A stretch of 64,000 bases of DNA from Zygnema cylindricum. Taxonomy: Eukaryota; Streptophyta; Zygnematophyceae; Zygnematales; Zygnemataceae. Under the pieces are notes generated by a model, which made no database searches, had not been told where the DNA came from, and worked only from the letters and a program-made list of their open reading frames with translations. Shown in pieces: positions 9,856-18,900 of this stretch (positions are counted from its first letter, which is position 1; each line of letters opens with the position of its first letter). The position numbers and the translations under genes are program-made. The DNA is taken from positions 1 through 64,000 of the forward strand of contig JBBHKE010002363.1 in the NCBI GenBank assembly GCA_037447655.1, read 5' to 3'.

Positions 9856-10354
9856 ATATTATTTAACATTGTTATCATATATTATTTTTATTATTATTAT
9901 TTGTTATTATAAGTTATAGTTGTTTTTAGTGATTTATTTTTGTACTATTAACAACTATTATTAATGTTGTTATTTCTATTATATTTATTATTAATGTTCT
10001 AATAATTATTACTATTGTTATTATTGTTTTTATTATCTGTTTATAGAAAGTTATGATAAATACAAATTATGAAATAGACTACATTCATTATTAATTGATA
10101 TTTATAAGTTATTAATTGTTATTTTTTATTTTTAATGACAAAATATTACTATTGATAACTAACTTATGATTAATATTCGCTTTTTCATTACTAATATATG
10201 ATTATTAAACAATAAAAATGAATTGTAGATTATCAATGATAAATCATTATTTTGATAATTATTACTTATTAGTTATTATTCATTCAGTACTTATTATTAA
10301 TTACTAATTATATATTAATCATTATTACCAAAAAAATAAAATATAAATATATGC

Positions 10355-10418
<64 letters not shown>

Positions 10419-10889
10419 TTATATATAAAAAAAAAACTAAATATTAAATATTAAATATAAACAAAAAAAAATAAACTAGCAATTAAAAATAAACTAGCAA
10501 TTAAAAATTATCAATTATTAATAAAACATTATCAATTATTAGGTAAATTATTGATTATTAATAATCACTTATTTAATACAGTAGATTTTTTAAGGTTTTT
10601 TATTTAAGAGTTAACTATTAATTTTATAGTAATTATTATATATTAATAGTTAAATTTTAGATTTATTTAATGAGTATTAAATATAAACTACCCGGTGTTA
10701 AATATTTATTACTAATAATAAATGATAAATAATTGAGTAATAAGTATCAAAAATCATAAGGTATAAGGTTTAAGTAAGAGGCATTAATTTCTTAAGTATT
10801 ATGTTTTAAATTCTTAAGCAATAATTGTAGAGTATGAATTAACAATTATGACTTTAAAGTCTTCATAACTAATTATTAATTAATAACTA
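9856..10889. repeat. AT-rich simple-sequence island inside the polypyrimidine intron
   Basis: Roughly 1 kb made of ATT/TTA/AAT words without strand bias toward pyrimidines and with a (TA)n run. It interrupts the C/T tract abruptly at both ends. No coding sequence or LRR exon was recognised. Confidence 0.8.
10356..10415. repeat. (TA)n microsatellite, about 60 bp
   Basis: Uninterrupted TA dinucleotides, about 30 copies. Confidence 0.98.
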
Positions 10890-11990
10890 TTCCTCTCCCT
10901 CTCCCTACACGTCTCACTCTCTCTCCCTTTCTCGCTCTCCCCCTCTCCCGCTTTCCGTCTCTCCCTCTCGCCTTCCCTTCTCCCCTTCTCCCCCCTCTCT
11001 CTCTCTCCCGCCTGCCTCTTCCTCTCTCTTATCTCTCCCTCACTAGCCCTCTCACCTCTCCCTATCTCCCACTCTCTTCCCCTCTCCCCATCTTCCACTC
11101 TACCGATTTCCTCCCCTCTCTCTACCTCCCTTTCCCTTCTCCCCTCCCCCGGCCGCCGACCACACTCTCCCTCACTTTCACTCTCTTCATTTCTCCCTTT
11201 CCCCCTCTAACCCCCTCTCATCCTCCCTCTCTCCCCCTCTTTCACCTCCCTTCCCTACCTCCCTTTTGCCTCTCCGTAACAAGGCTAAGCACCAAGAGGC
11301 ATCAAAGAGCTAGAGCGCAGCACCAACCCATCCGGCGCATCGCGACACTTAGCCCAGTTACACTCTCCCATTCTCCACCTCCCTCCCTCTTAGCCTCTCC
11401 TCCTTTCAACCTCTCCCCCTCTAATCCTATATCAATGTAACTCTCTGCCATTTTAGCCCTTTCCACAGCCTATTCTCCCCATCTCCTCCTTCCTCTCCCT
11501 CTCCCTCTTGCTCCCACCCTCCCCCCCTCTCTCCGCCTCCCTTTTCACTCTCCCTCCCCCTCACCGTGCACCCACTCTCTCCCTTTACCCTTTTTTCCCT
11601 CTCACGCTCACCCCCTTTCCCCTTCTACCCATCTCCCCCTTCTCCTCTCACCCTCCCCCTTTCGGACGCTCTCCTCTCTCAATCTTCCCCCCGTCCCCAT
11701 CTCACGCCCTCTTTCCTTGCCCAACTCTCTCCCCCTCCTTTTCCATCTCTCTCTCCCTCTCCCTCTCCCCCTTTCTTCCTCTCGCTCTCTCACCTAATCC
11801 CCACACTTTGCCTTCTCGCAATCTCTCCCCTTCTCCCTCTTAGGCAATCCCATCTTCTTTCTATATCCCCTTCTCCTCCCTTTCTCCACCTCCTTCTCCA
11901 CCTCATTATCCCTCTCCCCCTCCCACAACCTCTCTTTATTTCTATTATTTGCTCCTACGCCTCTGTCTTTCCCTCTCCCACACATCCGTT
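10890..11990. repeat. Polypyrimidine tract, intronic
   Basis: Degenerate CTCTCC repeats continue the intron. A mixed-sequence island at 11273-11365 breaks it. Confidence 0.9.
11273..11365. other. Mixed-composition island in the C/T tract
   Basis: Ordinary GC-balanced sequence (contains GCATCGCGACACTTAGCCC) within pure C/T repeat. It does not translate to an LRR in either direction and has no matching splice signals. It may be an insertion remnant. Confidence 0.5.
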
Positions 11991-12020
11991 CCCCCACAAC
12001 CATAATGTCATGTGTCTTAC

Positions 12021-12092
12021 AAGACTTTGAGGAATGTAAGTTGACCAATGGACGATGGAATGCCTCCACTCAACTGGTTAGAAGCTAGAACT
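12021..12092 (-). CDS. LRR gene exon: intact 72-bp LRR
   Basis: Acceptor TTGTCACAG and donor GTAAGACACATG flank exactly 72 bp with no stop. In the common phase it encodes VLASNQLSGGIPSSIGQLTF followed by LKV and the split Leu, a textbook LRR of the LxxNxLSGxIPxxIGxL type. The intron sequence on both sides resembles that around the exons at 13.6 and 8.1 kb, showing that exon and intron flank were duplicated together. C/T-rich introns lie on both sides. Confidence 0.8.
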
Positions 12093-12254
12093 CTGTGACA
12101 ATGGGCATCCACAAAACCAATGAGTAAACTTAATTAACCTTCCCCCATTTGCCCTCCCCCTATACCTAGAAGCTAGAACTCTGTGACAATGGGCATCCAT
12201 AAAACCAATGAGTAAACTTAATTAACCTTCCCCCATTTGCCCTCCCCCTATACC
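12079..12254 (-). repeat. 88-bp tandem duplication copying an acceptor and the exon's first bases
   Basis: Copies start at 12079 and 12167. Each contains intron 3'-end sequence (TTAATTAAG, GGATGCCCATTGTCACAG on the minus strand) and the first 14 bases of the LRR exon. The outer copy has a complete acceptor but no exon body, so it is a decoy 3' splice site upstream of the real one. Confidence 0.75.
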
Positions 12255-13545
12255 TTGACCTATCGCCTTCACCATCCTATTCCCCCTCATTCCCTCTCTC
12301 CATTTTCCCATCTCACACTTTTTAGCTTTCCCCGTCTCTTCCTCACAATTTCTTCCCCTTCATTTCCTCTCACCCATCCTACCCCTCTCCCTATATCGCC
12401 CCCTCCACCTCCCTCTCTATCTCTTCCTTGACCTCCCTCTCTCTCCCTCCTCCCTTTTCCTCTCATTCTCCATCTAACACCCTTTTTAATCACTCTCCTT
12501 ATCCCTCTCCCTCTTCACTCCATTTCCTTATCCCTCCCCCTCTCCAGATACCACTCCCTCTTTCTCTCAATTTAAGTATTTTTTTCCCTCTCCCTCTCCC
12601 ACTTTCTCTCTTTCTCCCTAACCCTCTTTCTCTCTCCCACTCCCCCTTTCCCCCCCATCCATCTCAACCCACCTCTCCCCCTCTCTCCCCTCTCTCCATC
12701 TCCATCTTCCTCTATCCCTCTCCTTCCCCCGCCATCTCTACCTCTCTCTCACTCTCCGCTTCTCCCTCAATCCCCTTCTCCCTTCTTCTTCTGCCTACTT
12801 TCTATCTCCCTTTCTTTCCACACTCCCCTATCTTGCTCCTTCCTCTCCCCTCTCCAGCTCTCCCGCTCTCCTCCTCTCAACCTCTCCCCCTCTCTCCCCC
12901 TCTCACCCCCTCTCTCCCCCTCTCTCCCTCTCTCACTCTCTCTCCCTTTCTCTCCCTTTCTCTCCCTCTCTCTCCCTCTCTCTCCCTCTTTCCATCTCTC
13001 TCTCTCTTTTCCTCTCTCTCTCTTTCCCTCCTCTCCCCCTCTATCTTTCTCCCTCAGCCCCCCTCTCTCCCCCTCTCTCCCCCTCTCTCCCCTCTCTCCT
13101 CTCGCCCTCTCTCCTTCTCCCCTCTCTTGCCCATTGAGCCCCCCCTCCTCTCAAGCGCCCTCCCCTTCCCCCTCCTTTCGTTTCACTCTCCCCAACTCCA
13201 CCCTTCCCCTCCCGCCCTCCCCTCACACTCCCTCTCTCTCCTATCCTTTTCCCCCTCCCCTACACTCCCTATTGCTCTTTCCCACATTCCCACTCCCCTA
13301 TCTCTCCCTTCTCTCTATCTCGCCCCCTTCTCCCTCTCTACCCTTTTTTGTCATCTCCATCTTTTCCACACTCACCCCACCCATTTCCACTCCATTCCTC
13401 CCCCTTCCCCTCCCCTTTCCCCATCTCCCTCTCCCTCTCCCTCTCACTCGTTTCCCCACCACTGTCTCCCCTCTCCGCCTAACCCTCTACACCTCTCACC
13501 CTCTCTCTCAAAACCGCCACCCCTCTCCATTACCCCACCAATGAT
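12255..13545. repeat. Polypyrimidine tract, intronic
   Basis: Degenerate CTCTCC and CTCTCCCC repeats between the two LRR exons at 13.6 and 12.05 kb. The most regular part (12885-13110) has short periods of CTCTCTCC. Reading frames here are artefacts. Confidence 0.9.
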
Positions 13546-13577
13546 TCAAACCATATCTAAAGCGTCGTGTATCTTAC

Positions 13578-13649
13578 AAATACTAAAGGGAAGTCAGTCG
13601 ACTAATGGACGATGGAATTTTTCCACTCAAATGGTTCTCATATAGATGT
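13578..13649 (-). pseudogene. LRR gene exon: 72-bp LRR with one TAG
   Basis: Acceptor GTCACAG and donor GTAAGA flank exactly 72 bp. Read in the phase set by exon 3 it gives HLYENHLSGKIPSSISRLTS, Leu, a TAG at codon 22 where Gln or Lys is expected, Tyr and the split Leu. Joined to exon 3 the border reads LQYLHLYENHLSG, a perfect LRR boundary. The stop would end the protein here unless the exon is skipped; skipping a 72-bp phase-2 exon keeps frame. It lies as an island in the C/T-rich tract. Confidence 0.75.
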
Positions 13650-13770
13650 CTGTGACACGAGGAACCCACAAAAATAATGAATAAAATCAATTAACCTCCC
13701 CACCCATGCCCTCACAACCCACAAAACCAATGAATTAAACCAATTAACTTGCGCACCCATGCCCTCCCAT
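13650..13770 (-). repeat. Intron 3'-flank sequence with a partial duplicate
   Basis: Sequence upstream of the acceptor at 13650 (CCACAAAAATAATGAATAAA, CAATTAACC on the plus strand) is repeated at about 13717-13770. It matches the flank of the exon at 12.05 kb. It marks the unit that was duplicated with the LRR exons. Confidence 0.65.
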
Positions 13771-15990
13771 AAGCCCCGACCTGTTATCTTATTCCCCCTC
13801 ACTCCCTCTCTCTCTTTTCGTATCTCCCACTCTACCCCTCTCCCCTTCGCCTCCTCACCATTTCTCCCCCTTCTCTCCTCTCACCCTCTCTACCCTTCTC
13901 CCCCTATCGCCCTCTCCACCTCTCCCTCCCTCTTCCTCTCTCCCTCTCCCCCTCCCTCTTTTTTTCCATCGCCCTTGCCCCTCTTTCTCTTTGTCCTTAT
14001 CCAACTTCCTTTTCCTCTCCTTATCCCTCTCCCTCTTTCTCACAATCTTCGTCTCTCTCTCTCTATCACTCCCCCACTTCTTTTGGATCTTCGACTCTCT
14101 CTCCCTCTCCTTCTCCATCCACTTCTCCATCTCTTCGACCCTCCCTCTCTCCCTTTATCCCCCTCTCCCACCCTCTCCCACCCTCTTGGCCCCTCTCCCT
14201 TTCTATCACCCTCTCCCTCTCCCTTTCCTCTCCTTGTTCCACTCCCTCTCCCATTGTCTCTCCCTCTCCCTAAATCTCTCAATCTCCGTCTCTATCTGTT
14301 TCTCCCTCTTCCACTCCCTCTCGGACTTCCTCTCCTTTCCCCTACCCCTCTCCCACTCTCACACTATTTCCCTCTCTTCCTATTCCCCTCTTCCAATCAC
14401 CCCTCTCTTTTCCGTCTCCATCTCTCCCTTGCTTTCCCCTCTCTCCGCCTCTCTCTCCCTCTTCCTCTACCCCTCCATCTCCCTTTCCGCTCCCCTCCCT
14501 TTTCCAATCCCTCTTGCCTTCACCATCTAACTCGCTCTCCATCTCCCATTCCCCTCTTTCTCTCCATCTCCCTTACCCTATTACTCCTCTCTCTCATCAG
14601 CTCCCTCTCAATACTCGTTTTCCTCCCTCCGCCCATCTACCTTTCCCTCTCCCTCTCCCATCCGCTCCTTGCCTCTGTCTCCTACTCCACCTCCCATCCT
14701 CTCCGCCTCCTCTTTCCTTTTGCCCTCTCCCTCCCCCTCTCAATCTACCTATCTGTCTTATTCTCCATCTCCCCTTCCATCTTACTCCCTATCTCTCTCT
14801 CCCTTTTCCTCTCTCCTTGCTGATCCCACTCTCTCTCCCTCCCTCAATCACGCTCCCCTCCCTCTCCTTCTCCTCTCCCTATCCCTTTATTCTCCCTATA
14901 CCTCTTCCTCTCTTTCCCTCTCCGTCAAGCTTTCAATACCTCCCTCACTCTCCTCTCTCTCCTCTCCCTTTTCCTCTCCCTCTCTCTCTCTCCCCATCTC
15001 TCTCACACTTTCTCTCCCACTCCTCCATCTTCACTTCCCTTTCCCTTTCCTTGCCTCTCTCCCTCCATCCTCCTCTCTTCGCACCTCCCTCTCTCTCCCC
15101 CTCTCAACCTTCTTCCCCCACTCCTCCCCATCAACCCCCCGTCTCTCGTCTTCCCCCTCTCTAGCTGCCCCCCAATCCATCTCCGACTCCCTCTCCATCT
15201 TTCGTTCTTTCTTCCTCTCCCTCTCTTTCAGCCTTTTCCTAATTTATATTCATCTTTCTCTCCCAATCCTTCTTCTTATCCTCCCCCTCTCCATCTCCAT
15301 TTATGTCTTACTCTCCGTTTCCCTCGTCCTCTCCCCCGCTTTCCCCCTCACTCGAGCTCCCTCCCGCCCTCTCCCTCTCCCTCTCCCTCTCCCTTTGCCT
15401 CTCCCTCCCACTCTCCTTCTCCTCTGCCCACTCCCTCTCCCTCTCCCTCTCCCTTTGCCTCTCCCTCCCACTCTCCTTCTCCTCTGCCCACTCCCTCTCC
15501 CTCTCCCTCTCCCTTTCTCTATCCCTTTCCCTCTCTTTTTAGTTCCCCCTCTACCTCACGCTCCTATTCTCGCTCTCATCTCCTTCTCCATCTCCCATTT
15601 TTTCTGCGTATCTTTCTCGCTTCTCCCTCTCCCTATCCCTCTCATACTCCCTCTCTCACTACCCCTCACTCTCCCTCTCCCTCTCTCATGCCCTTTACCT
15701 TTCCCTCTCCCTCTCCTCTCCCTCTACTTCTCCCTCCTTTGGCCCCTCTCCTTTCATCTCCATCTCCTTCACATTCCTCTCGCTCTCCCTCTAACTCTCC
15801 GTCTTTTTCTTCCTCCCCCTCTCCCTTCCCCTCCCGCTCCCTCTCCACGTCTCCGACCCCCTTGCCTTTTATCTCTCCCTCCCTCTGTCCCACCTTTACC
15901 CTTTATATTTTTCCCCCGTCCTCTCACTCTTTCACCCTTCCTCTCGCACCCTCACACTTGCCTTCGCCCTCGCCCACGCCCTACATTTCT
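13771..15990. repeat. Polypyrimidine tract, longest, intronic
   Basis: More than 2 kb of degenerate CCCTCT hexamers on the plus strand, within the intron between exon 3 and the next recognised LRR exon. It includes a clean 60-bp tandem repeat at 15370-15520. Open frames of 354 and 441 codons are Pro/Ser/Leu low complexity. Confidence 0.9.
15370..15520. repeat. 60-bp tandem repeat in the C/T tract
   Basis: Exact 60-bp period over about 2.5 copies, containing CCCTTTGCCTCTCCCTCCCA and CTTCTCCTCTGCCCA. Near identity shows recent local duplication. Confidence 0.9.
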
Positions 15991-17249
15991 TTGACTATAA
16001 TGACTTGGAATACACTTGGAGACGTGTTTCCAACGTTTTGACGTGACAAAAGTATTATATTTATGGTTTTTGTCTTACTTAATGTTGTAAATCCCACCTG
16101 TATGCAAAAAAATCTCTTGTATGACTTTTTTCACAACTAAAATGTGCTAAAACGCAACATTTTTGAGCGCAACACTTTTCGAGTGTTCGTGCCTGTGATC
16201 TAATAAAATTCAAATATGTGCAATAAAGTTTTCACTTGTAAGAAAAAATGCATTTGATTTGGGTGATTGTTTGTGAATAACTGTCCAATGTTCTAATTTG
16301 TTGAAAAGACTTCAAAACGAAGAGTTAGCAAATGTAAGACCGTGGTATCTTTGTGATACAAGAACTTCCATTTTGTGTCTATAATTGGAACGAGAAAGCT
16401 CATCTAAACCAAAATTTTACTCCCTAACCAGTGGCTCTAAAATTACACATTGGAGTAAGGGGCACCATCCATTGGTGCTCATCGTGCCCATACTCTTTTG
16501 TAAAACTACTTTTTTTAAGCGCATGGAAATTCTTGTTGGATTCCAATTCACGCAGTTTTTAAGGTTGAGTGGACCACAAAAATATGCAATTGAAGAGCAT
16601 CCTCTCCAAAACGTTTCTTGCGGACAAGCATATTTTTTCAGGGATTTTCTAATTCTAGTGTTGTTCATGTGTTTAAGCATTCCATTTCTATTGTTATTAC
16701 TAAGAATTTCACGACCAGCGATGCTTGAATTCTAGTTACTTTTAATCTATCGTGTTGTCATGAGATGGTGTCTATTGACGAATTAATAGAACAGACAAAA
16801 GAAAATAAAATAGAATAATAGTGTGGAACGCATGCTGTGTGGAAGTTCAAAAATCAGATTTTTTTTGCTTTGCTAGTTTGACATCCACATATCATAATGT
16901 TGTTCATTATGTTTTTTGGTTCATTTGTGTTGTAAATTTGAGCCTGTAACTTTATTTGTAGTAAATGAATTTTGAATGTCTGTCCACAAATATCTTTATG
17001 TATCACCTACCATGACAAGGAAAGTCCGATTTTTCCCATCCACATCTAAAAATTTAAGATCCCAAAATGACGACATTCCAATATTCTGCCGAAATTTAGT
17101 ATTAAACTTCATACTCTACTTCTATAACAAAAATCGCATGCAATACATAATGTGTTTTTTTTTTTTTTGACAATAACCATGAATGTACCCATTTTTTTAT
17201 GCTTATTTTTTGTACAAAACATGCATTCCCCTTCCCACAGTTCACTCAC
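15991..17249 (-). other. 5' part of the LRR-gene intron 3, unassigned
   Basis: AT-rich sequence of normal composition. On the gene strand no further LRR exon was recognised. A plus-strand open frame of 116 codons at 16385-16735 has no recognisable domain and no support. A T11 run lies at 17159-17169. Confidence 0.4.
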
Positions 17250-17321
17250 AAGTATTGCAATTTTGTGAGCTTCCCAATCTCGGGCGCAATGCTCCCCCCC
17301 AATCCAAGTTCGTACAAACTT
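17250..17321 (-). CDS. LRR gene exon 3: first LRR, 72 bp
   Basis: The exon follows ATACAG and precedes GTGAGT. The leading A completes the Leu codon left open by exon 2. It encodes SLYELGLGGSIAPEIGKLTK followed by LQY and two bases of Leu. That is the plant LRR consensus LxLxxxxLxGxIxPEIGxLTxLxxL, and continues GRLYSL from exon 2 with no frame change. Length 72 bp, phase 2 at both ends. The upstream intron 2 is 884 bp. Confidence 0.75.
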
Positions 17322-18205
17322 CTGTATCGCCCACCCGTATAGGTTCTTGAACAACTCCTTATTCTCTCCTCCCTTCCCCTTTTTCCCCTCCTTGCCACTC
17401 GCTTCCCAATTGTTGACAAACGAGTTCTCACTTTCTCATTCAACAAACCCCTTCCTCTCTCGCATAACCCAAAAGTGAATTACCAACAAGTTGCCCCATC
17501 TTCTTTTACACTCCCCCCACACCCCACATCTCGTCTTTATACATGCTAAAGGTTTTTCGATCGTCTCGTACTGCCTTCCTTTGTTGCCAACCTCCCCCCC
17601 CAAATATTGCCCTCCCTTGCCACCCCTCCCCCCCCCCCATCCCCCCCGGCTCGTCCCCAAATGTGTCTGTCCGAGGTATCGAGGCGAGAGGGAGGGCGGG
17701 GCGTAAGGGAGAGGTTTGGGGAAGGGCGGGGGAAGGGGAGGTGGGAAGCGGTTGGGGGGGAAGGGAGGCGGTGTCCATTACCACATGGAAAAAATTTTCC
17801 CCTAAAATTTCTCTCGCGCCTTCACCTTTAAATCCCTCGGCAACCCTCTCATCCTACCTCCCCACTGTAAACTTTTTCGATTTAGATGAAACTTTCACCG
17901 CCGACATGTCACGGTATATTCCTAACACTATACTTTGTTTCGCTTTTCCCGCTCCCTCTCTCTCCCCTTCTATCTCCCCCCATTGCCCCCTAAAACCTCG
18001 CCGAGTCCCACGCATCGCTTTAAAACCCCATCTCACCAAAGGTTGCAACCGACCGACTATGGGTCCAATTCAGTGCGAAATTCAGTGCGAAATTCAGTGC
18101 GAAATTTCGTGCGGGATTCAGTGCGAAACAGAGAGAGAGGAAAGGGGAAGGAAGGAAAGGAGCGGATTTGTCACAGCAAAGCGCGTATGAAAGGAAAACA
18201 CTCAC
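17322..18205 (-). other. LRR-gene intron 2, GC-skewed
   Basis: 884 bp between the GTGAGT donor of exon 2 and the ATACAG acceptor of exon 3. Composition is extreme: C runs at 17590-17650 and G-rich blocks at 17680-17770 on the plus strand, with a 12-bp tandem repeat near the 5' splice site. Several overlapping open frames (up to 215 codons) result from composition. Confidence 0.55.
18071..18130. repeat. 12-bp tandem repeat CAGTGCGAAATT
   Basis: About five copies, the last ones diverged (TTTCGTGCGGGATT). Lies in intron 2, about 75 bp inside the donor. Confidence 0.9.
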
Positions 18206-18338
18206 AATGAATACAAGCGCCCGGAATCGTCGCACATAAAGGGTACACTCCACCAGAATTGGCAAACTGGAGAACACTGGATCTTGGGAAAGTTCCCCTT
18301 GTTCACCACAGATGCCTTCACCGCCTCCAGAGTCGCCT
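18206..18338 (-). CDS. LRR gene exon 2: LRR N-terminal cap
   Basis: 133 nt between a CTGCAG acceptor and a GTGAGT donor (18205). With exon 1 it encodes EDKATLEAVKASVVNKGNFP, then KIQCSPVCQFWWSVPFMC and DDSGRLYSL. This matches the LRRNT pattern of plant LRR receptors: an (A)LxAxKxS helix followed by a Cys pair around a Trp, then CDDSGR(V/L)xxL leading into the first LRR. An alternative acceptor two bases further on also stays open but loses this match. The exon ends with TT, phase 2. Confidence 0.7.
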
Positions 18339-18347
18339 CTGCAGGAG

Positions 18348-18495
18348 CAGTACGGACACACGTGTCAGTACATACATACGTGTCGGTACGGACACACTCC
18401 AAGGTACGGACACGTGTGTCAGTACGGAGACGCGTGTCAGCAAGGACACGCGCGTCGGTACGGACACACGTGTCGGTACGGACGCACGCGTTAGA
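18348..18495. repeat. 18-bp minisatellite with ACACGTGT cores, in intron 1
   Basis: About eight degenerate copies of TACGGACACACGTGTCGG. Several hold the palindrome ACACGTGT or ACGCGCGT. It fills most of intron 1 (18586-18339) and ends only about 10 bp before the acceptor of exon 2. As 18 is a multiple of 3, all frames stay open (VSVRTH-type repeats); these are not proteins. Confidence 0.9.
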
Positions 18496-18586
18496 GGAGC
18501 GAATTGGAGCCAACTTTCGCACGTGTGGAAACATGGATTGCACAACTGAACAAGGGGAAATGAGCGTCAAAGGAGAGAAAACTTAC

Positions 18587-18683
18587 TGTCTTCATCCGCC
18601 ATGGGTCCAGTGTAGTCTCCCATTACAAGTGCCACGTGGCATACAAAGATCGCCAGTGTCAACGTAACCGTGGTGGCAGCCAT
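18587..18683 (-). CDS. LRR gene exon 1: signal peptide
   Basis: Start ATG at 18683 in a good plant context (gccATGGCT). It encodes MAATTVTLTLAIFVCHVALV, a hydrophobic signal peptide with a likely cleavage after VMG, then DYTGPMADED. The exon is 97 nt and ends before GTAAGT, an ideal donor (intron from 18586). The remaining single base is completed by exon 2 to a Lys codon. A longer upstream frame (to 18863) lacks the look of a protein and was not used. The product would enter the secretory pathway. Confidence 0.65.
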
Positions 18684-18900
18684 GGCTACGAACTCGTCCA
18701 AGTCACACAGACGCAAAAGCTTGGTAATGAACGCCACGTGGCAGTCTAAGTTAGAAGAAAATCTTGAATTCAGATCGATGAGGGAGTTATGAATGAGAGA
18801 ATGACCGTTTCTTTCCTTTTCCCACGTGCGCAAAGTAACTTTGTGAACGCGTGCAAAGGACAAAAACGTGTGACCTTTCGTACAATTTACCTTTCTTACA
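18684..18900 (-). promoter_or_regulatory. Putative 5' region of the LRR gene with G-boxes
   Basis: Upstream of the exon 1 ATG are two CACGTG G-boxes, at 18735-18740 (GCCACGTGGC) and 18823-18828. A third GCCACGTGGC is inside exon 1 (18633-18638). No clear TATA box was seen. G-boxes bind bZIP/bHLH factors in plants; function here is inferred. Confidence 0.35.

Larger units (their letters stand above)
8060..18683 (-). other. Host leucine-rich-repeat protein gene, 5' part, introns full of polypyrimidine repeats
   Basis: Six exons are recognised on the minus strand: 18683-18587, 18338-18206, 17321-17250, 13649-13578, 12092-12021 and 8192-8060. Joined, they give a signal peptide, an LRR N-cap and plant-type LRRs of 24 residues. 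Every intron has GT...AG ends, each LRR exon follows CAG and starts with A, and each intact one is exactly 72 bp in phase 2, the classical layout of plant LRR receptor genes. Introns 3, 4 and 5 (about 3.6, 1.5 and 3.8 kb) are mainly C/T on the plus strand, so G/A-rich in the transcript. One exon has a TAG and one a 61-bp duplication, so the gene may be a pseudogene or carry dispensable exons. No transmembrane or kinase domain was found; receptor kinase, receptor-like protein or a secreted LRR protein all remain possible. Confidence 0.75.

Noticed and set aside
11273-11365. Another LRR exon in this island
   Set aside because: Neither strand gives an LRR, and the flanks lack the conserved acceptor and donor sequences.
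8492-15994. Long open frames (up to 441 codons) in the C/T tract, both strands
   Set aside because: All translate to Pro/Ser/Leu or Arg/Gly/Glu low complexity, in several frames at once, as expected from CTCTCC repeats lacking stop codons.
16385-16735. Plus-strand open frame of 116 codons
   Set aside because: No recognisable domain, no supporting signals, lies inside the LRR-gene intron on the opposite strand.
17543-18190. Plus-strand open frame of 215 codons
   Set aside because: Explained by G/C skew and the 12-bp repeat; no domain; antisense to LRR-gene intron 2 and part of exon-flanking sequence.
18202-18667. Overlapping open frames with VSVRTH-type repeats
   Set aside because: Consequence of an 18-bp repeat keeping all frames open; the same DNA is intron 1 of the LRR gene.
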